From NCBI GenBank assembly GCA_030832695.1, contig JAURIP010000065.1, positions 1 through 7,992 of the forward strand: 7,992 nt of DNA. The letters are read 5' to 3'. Shown here piece by piece: positions 6,416-7,992 of this stretch (position 1 is the stretch's first letter; every line of letters begins with the position of its first letter). A program made the translations under genes and the position numbers. The DNA is from Sediminibacterium sp. (GTDB lineage Bacteria; Bacteroidota; Bacteroidia; Chitinophagales; Chitinophagaceae). The notes beneath the pieces are model-generated. The model saw only the letters and a list, made by a program, of their open reading frames with translations. It was not told where the DNA came from and did not search any database.

Positions 6416-6617
6416 ATGCATATTGTAAATTTATTTTTATTTTCGCCACTACATTCTGCGAAATCCATTCCTGAGGAAAATCATCGTAAAACCGCCAAGC
6501 TGCCAATTGTGACTAACCATGCCACCACCACCCCAAACATTCGTAGAACGCAATCCACGGGGCCAAACCCATGAAGTGGCAGATCGGTTGCTCCAGCAAA
6601 TGCTTAGGTGTTTCATA
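6414..6617 (-). pseudogene. Probable decayed small phage gene (5'-truncated, internal TAG)
   Basis: On the minus strand one frame from about 6617 to the TAG at 6414-6416 reads like protein: YETPKHLLEQPICHF, then MGLAPWIAFYECLGWWWHG, a TAG at 6513-6515, then SQLAAWRFYDDFPQEW and ISQNVVAKIKINLQYA. Composition on both sides of the TAG is natural (hydrophobic aromatic segment, then an acidic/aromatic and a basic tail), whereas the other frames give Ser/Arg/Trp nonsense. Its final stop overlaps the next gene's Shine-Dalgarno, as at true gene junctions here. The upstream side runs into the terminator T-run with no ATG and no ribosome binding site, so the 5' end appears lost. Alternatives: a 19-residue ORF from the ATG at 6572 (no well-spaced ribosome binding site), or chance. 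Bases 6417-6622 contain nothing else I can support. Confidence 0.4.
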
Positions 6618-6657
6618 AAAAAAAGGCCTGTGAGGAATTATACCCCTCACAGGCCTT
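6617..6657 (-). terminator. Rho-independent terminator (minus strand)
   Basis: AAGGCCTGTGAGG (6623-6635) and CCTCACAGGCCTT (6645-6657) form a perfect 13-bp stem with a 9-nt loop. On the minus strand it is followed by a run of eight T (6617-6624, the first two being in the stem). It ends transcription of the genes to its right (6756 and beyond) and separates them from the operon starting at 6403. The plus-strand side lacks a T-run, so termination is one-directional. Confidence 0.93.
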
Positions 6658-6659
6658 AA

Positions 6660-6704
6660 AACCTAACCTTGACTCAACTCATCTAACCTCAACCTAAAAA
6701 ACCT
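6660..6704 (-). repeat. AGGTT pentamer cluster in the 3'UTR before the terminator
   Basis: On the plus strand AACCT occurs at 6660-6664, 6665-6669, 6685-6689, 6691-6695 and 6700-6704 (AGGTT in the minus-strand transcript). The 98 nt between the 129-residue gene's stop and the terminator stem hold no gene, and this purine-rich tract is the main feature in it. Its role is unknown. Confidence 0.6.
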
Positions 6705-6755
6705 TCTCTCACCTTACCGCAGACTCTTTTATACGCTTGTTAAATTATCTGTCTA

Positions 6756-7145
6756 CTAACGATGGGCATCAGCAAATTTATGGTCTTCAGGCAAATCATG
6801 TTCCTTCACATAGTCTAACCAAGCCTGATAGCCATACAGATCAATAAACTCACCTCTTCTTAGAGGTCTTTTTTTCTCAATATCTGCAAGCAATTTTTTG
6901 CGTTCTTTATTGTAAAATTCATAGTTCGGTGTACCACTAGCAGCGCCAGCAACAAGATTGGCCTTGTTGATCTCTCGCTCTTTTGCCTTCCAGTCAGGAC
7001 CAGACTGCCTCAAATAAGCATGTCCCTCTTTGGCCATCTCCTCACGACGAACAAGCCAATCTTTGAACTTGGTACCAACAATCACTGGCTCCCCACCAAC
7101 AGTCAAAGCCATAGTCAATCCGCTTTTGTTCTTTTTCTTTTTCAT
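6756..7145 (-). CDS. Hypothetical basic protein, 129 residues
   Basis: I do not recognise it. The ATG has AAAAGG 8 nt upstream. It opens with KKKKNK and is rich in Lys and Glu throughout, with a helical charged section (FKDWLVRREEMAKEGHAYL at 27-45, then DWKAKEREINKANL at 51-64). A short small-residue loop follows (VAGAASGTPN), then YNKERKKLLADIEKKRPLRR and a C-terminal GEFIDLYGYQAWLDYV. It has no Cys and no membrane segment. The strongly basic start could contact nucleic acid, which is a guess. It is the last gene of the right-hand minus-strand group, 27 nt after the short helical gene, and its message runs through the AGGTT cluster to the terminator. Confidence 0.72.
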   Translation of the reverse strand: MKKKKNKSGLTMALTVGGEPVIVGTKFKDWLVRREEMAKEGHAYLRQSGPDWKAKEREINKANLVAGAASGTPNYEFYNKERKKLLADIEKKRPLRRGEFIDLYGYQAWLDYVKEHDLPEDHKFADAHR

Positions 7146-7172
7146 GATATGCCTTTTGTTCGAATATAATAT

Positions 7173-7370
7173 CTAATCCCAAGCCATCTGATTTTTAGAT
7201 CTTATCTGCTTGGCAATCCTCAAATATGTCTTCATCAGTTTTTCGGCCAAGTTTGCATCAACACCCAGAAGATCACATGTGTCCTTCGCACGGTAAACAG
7301 CAAGCTCAACAACATCCCTACTAAGAGTGTTTGCCGTCAGTCCTTCCAATAGACTCAAAAGCACCACCAT
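7173..7370 (-). CDS. Short helical protein (start uncertain)
   Basis: 65 residues from the ATG at 7370: MVVLLSLLEGLTANTL, then VVELAVYRAKDTCDLLG and LAEKLMKTYLRIAKQI, likely three or four helices with regular hydrophobic spacing. No family is recognised. The frame stays open upstream to 7532 (a TTG with AAGGAG just before it; an ATG at 7520), which would give up to 119 residues. That longer form would overlap 212 nt of the Cys-rich gene, and its extra N-terminal part is low in order and Ser/Glu-rich. I prefer 7370 because it falls where the Cys-rich protein's conserved part ends, leaving a 50-nt overlap. No good ribosome binding site precedes 7370, so translation may be coupled to the upstream gene. 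Confidence 0.55.
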   Translation of the reverse strand: MVVLLSLLEGLTANTLSRDVVELAVYRAKDTCDLLGVDANLAEKLMKTYLRIAKQIRSKNQMAWD

Positions 7371-7656
7371 TTCGTCGGATTTCAAGGATGATTCTTTTTC
7401 TGGCTGGATTGAATAAGCTGGAACAACATCCTGCTCCAAAGGCTGGAGACAGTTCCCATCCCGGTTTTCTAAGGATGTCCCTGTAGATTCCACAAGTGTA
7501 TCGTTGCTCCTGCTCTCCATCTTGCTTTGCAATCTCCTTTAAATGAATACATCCCTTGTCAACTAAGGACTTACTCTCGCCAAAAGGACAAGGAACCTTT
7601 TTGCAACAAAAACCAGACCCCACGCAAGGTTCAGCACCTTCGTATAGAGCAAGCAT
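7321..7656 (-). CDS. Cys-rich phage-type protein, probable metal binding
   Basis: 111 residues with eight Cys: C11, C17, C18, C23, C36, C55, C77, C78. Blocks in order are CVGSGFCCKKVPCPFGES (11-28), CIHL (36-39), RYTCGIYRDI (52-61), KPGWELSPAFGAGCCSSLFN (64-83), then RKRIILEIRR (86-95). As I recall, this GxGFCCxxxPCxFG ... RYxCgxYxxI ... SPAFGaGCCSxLFN pattern recurs in small phage proteins of unknown function. The Cys layout, including paired CC, suggests bound zinc or iron in a reducing cytoplasm, as in YkgJ-like Cys clusters, but no biochemical role is known to me. The start ATG has AGGA about 10 nt upstream. The last 15 residues overlap the following gene and look unconserved. Confidence 0.75.
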   Translation of the reverse strand: MLALYEGAEPCVGSGFCCKKVPCPFGESKSLVDKGCIHLKEIAKQDGEQEQRYTCGIYRDILRKPGWELSPAFGAGCCSSLFNPARKRIILEIRRNGGAFESIGRTDGKHS

Positions 7657-7672
7657 ATTAGTAGATTCCTAC

Positions 7673-7693
7673 CCCTAGTTACCGTGACTAGGG
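7673..7693. repeat. Small inverted repeat upstream of the Cys-rich gene
   Basis: CCCTAGT (7673-7679) and ACTAGGG (7687-7693) are perfectly complementary around a 7-nt loop, in the 68-nt gap between two minus-strand genes. There is no T-run, so it is not a typical terminator. It sits just before the AGGA ribosome binding site of the gene starting at 7656 and could be an operator or an RNA hairpin. Confidence 0.45.
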
Positions 7694-7724
7694 TAATAAT
7701 AATCCCCACGGCGGGATCAACAAA

Positions 7725-7992
7725 TCAAGATTTTGCAGAAACCTCGTCTTCACAATCACTACAGGACTTTCGTAGAATATGCAAAATATCACAAAGTTTG
7801 TCATGAGAAATATCATCAAGGGTCAAAGTAACATCTTGCCCCATGTAACAGCCGGTAAGAGTATTGATCTCCTCAATACAATCATTTAAAGGCAATTGTA
7901 GTAGATGTGATAAACATTCCATTGTCATTTCATCTACGGCTTCATCGCTAAGCTCTAAAATGTAATGATTAGAAATATTATTACGCTTAGAA
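7725..7992 (-). CDS. Hypothetical acidic protein, 5'-partial at window edge
   Basis: The frame runs open from the right edge to the TGA at 7725-7727, about 88 residues. An ATG at 7928 would give 67 residues, but it has no convincing ribosome binding site. The residues before it (NHYILELSDEAVDE) flow naturally into MTMECLSHLLQLPLNDCIEEI, so the gene most likely begins outside the window. The visible part is acidic and helical (EAVDEMTMECLSHLL, then LNDCIEEINTL), followed by a strand pair (QDVTLTLDDI), a helix (DKLCDILHILRKS) and an acidic tail with CSDCEDE. Six Cys occur in 88 residues, including a CxxC (SCSDCED), which might bind metal alone or with a partner. No family is recognised. Confidence 0.7.
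   Translation of the reverse strand, partial: SKRNNISNHYILELSDEAVDEMTMECLSHLLQLPLNDCIEEINTLTGCYMGQDVTLTLDDISHDKLCDILHILRKSCSDCEDEVSAKS

Noticed and set aside
6404..6421. ATG at 6421 as start of the 226-residue gene
   Set aside because: The perfect AGGAGGT lies downstream of this ATG and is correctly spaced for the ATG at 6403.
6513..6515. TAG read as glutamine (recoded phage genetic code)
   Set aside because: At least eight other genes in the window end in TAG, including the methyltransferase and both right-hand overlapping genes, so TAG is a functional stop.
6302..6574. Plus-strand open frame of 90 codons reaching into the intergenic region
   Set aside because: It starts antisense to the 226-residue gene, has no ribosome binding site and is Thr/Pro-rich; the minus-strand frame in the spacer is more protein-like.
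7926..7928. ATG at 7928 as start of a complete 67-residue gene
   Set aside because: No good ribosome binding site, and the frame upstream to the window edge is open and reads as continuous protein.
1..7992. tRNA genes, CRISPR arrays, insertion sequences or attachment sites
   Set aside because: I found no cloverleaf with CCA-like end, no regularly spaced repeats, no transposase or integrase motif and no flanking target duplications.

Overview
This is an AT-rich (roughly 35-40% GC by eye), densely packed window. Most genes are short and unrecognised, are preceded by strong Shine-Dalgarno sequences, and abut or overlap by a few bases. This layout, together with a DUF5661-type C-terminus, a Cys-rich phage-type small protein, a phage-style zinc ribbon protein and auxiliary glycosyltransferase and methyltransferase genes, suggests the accessory region of a tailed bacteriophage or prophage. 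A phage-like mobile element cannot be excluded. No structural, packaging or replication gene is visible, so neither host nor phage group can be named. TAG ends at least eight genes, so the code is the standard bacterial one.

Layout. Left (1-665, + strand): the tail of a DUF5661-like gene, then a membrane-anchored helical protein of 158 residues. Strand-switch island (657-3317): two paralogous glycosyltransferase-like genes lie in opposite orientation (657-1457 on -, 2424-3317 on +). They flank a 300-residue zinc ribbon protein (1457-2359, -), which is 1-nt coupled to the first. The 64-nt gap at 2360-2423 is the only divergent promoter region. Both outer junctions of the island are convergent, with stop codons overlapping by 4-9 nt.

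Main minus-strand operon (6403 down to 3314), in transcription order: an unknown 226-residue protein, a class I SAM methyltransferase, a 369-residue protein whose C-terminus resembles the AcrVA2 family of anti-CRISPR proteins, a 62-residue small beta-rich protein, and an unknown 153-residue protein. Spacing is -1, 9, 7 and 36 nt, so they are probably co-transcribed.

Spacer 6417-6755: it holds a strong rho-independent terminator for the upstream minus-strand genes, an AACCT-rich 3'UTR, and a conceptual reading frame that looks like a decayed small gene. Its end overlaps the Shine-Dalgarno sequence of the downstream operon. Right (6756-7992, -): four small genes, comprising a 5'-partial one at the window edge, a Cys-rich protein, a short helical protein overlapping it, and a basic 129-residue protein, all ending at the terminator.

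How they might work together is inference. The glycosyltransferase pair and the methyltransferase could modify a surface glycan, a virion protein or a nucleotide. The AcrVA2-like protein would be a counter-defence gene if the resemblance holds. The remaining genes are best left as hypothetical.
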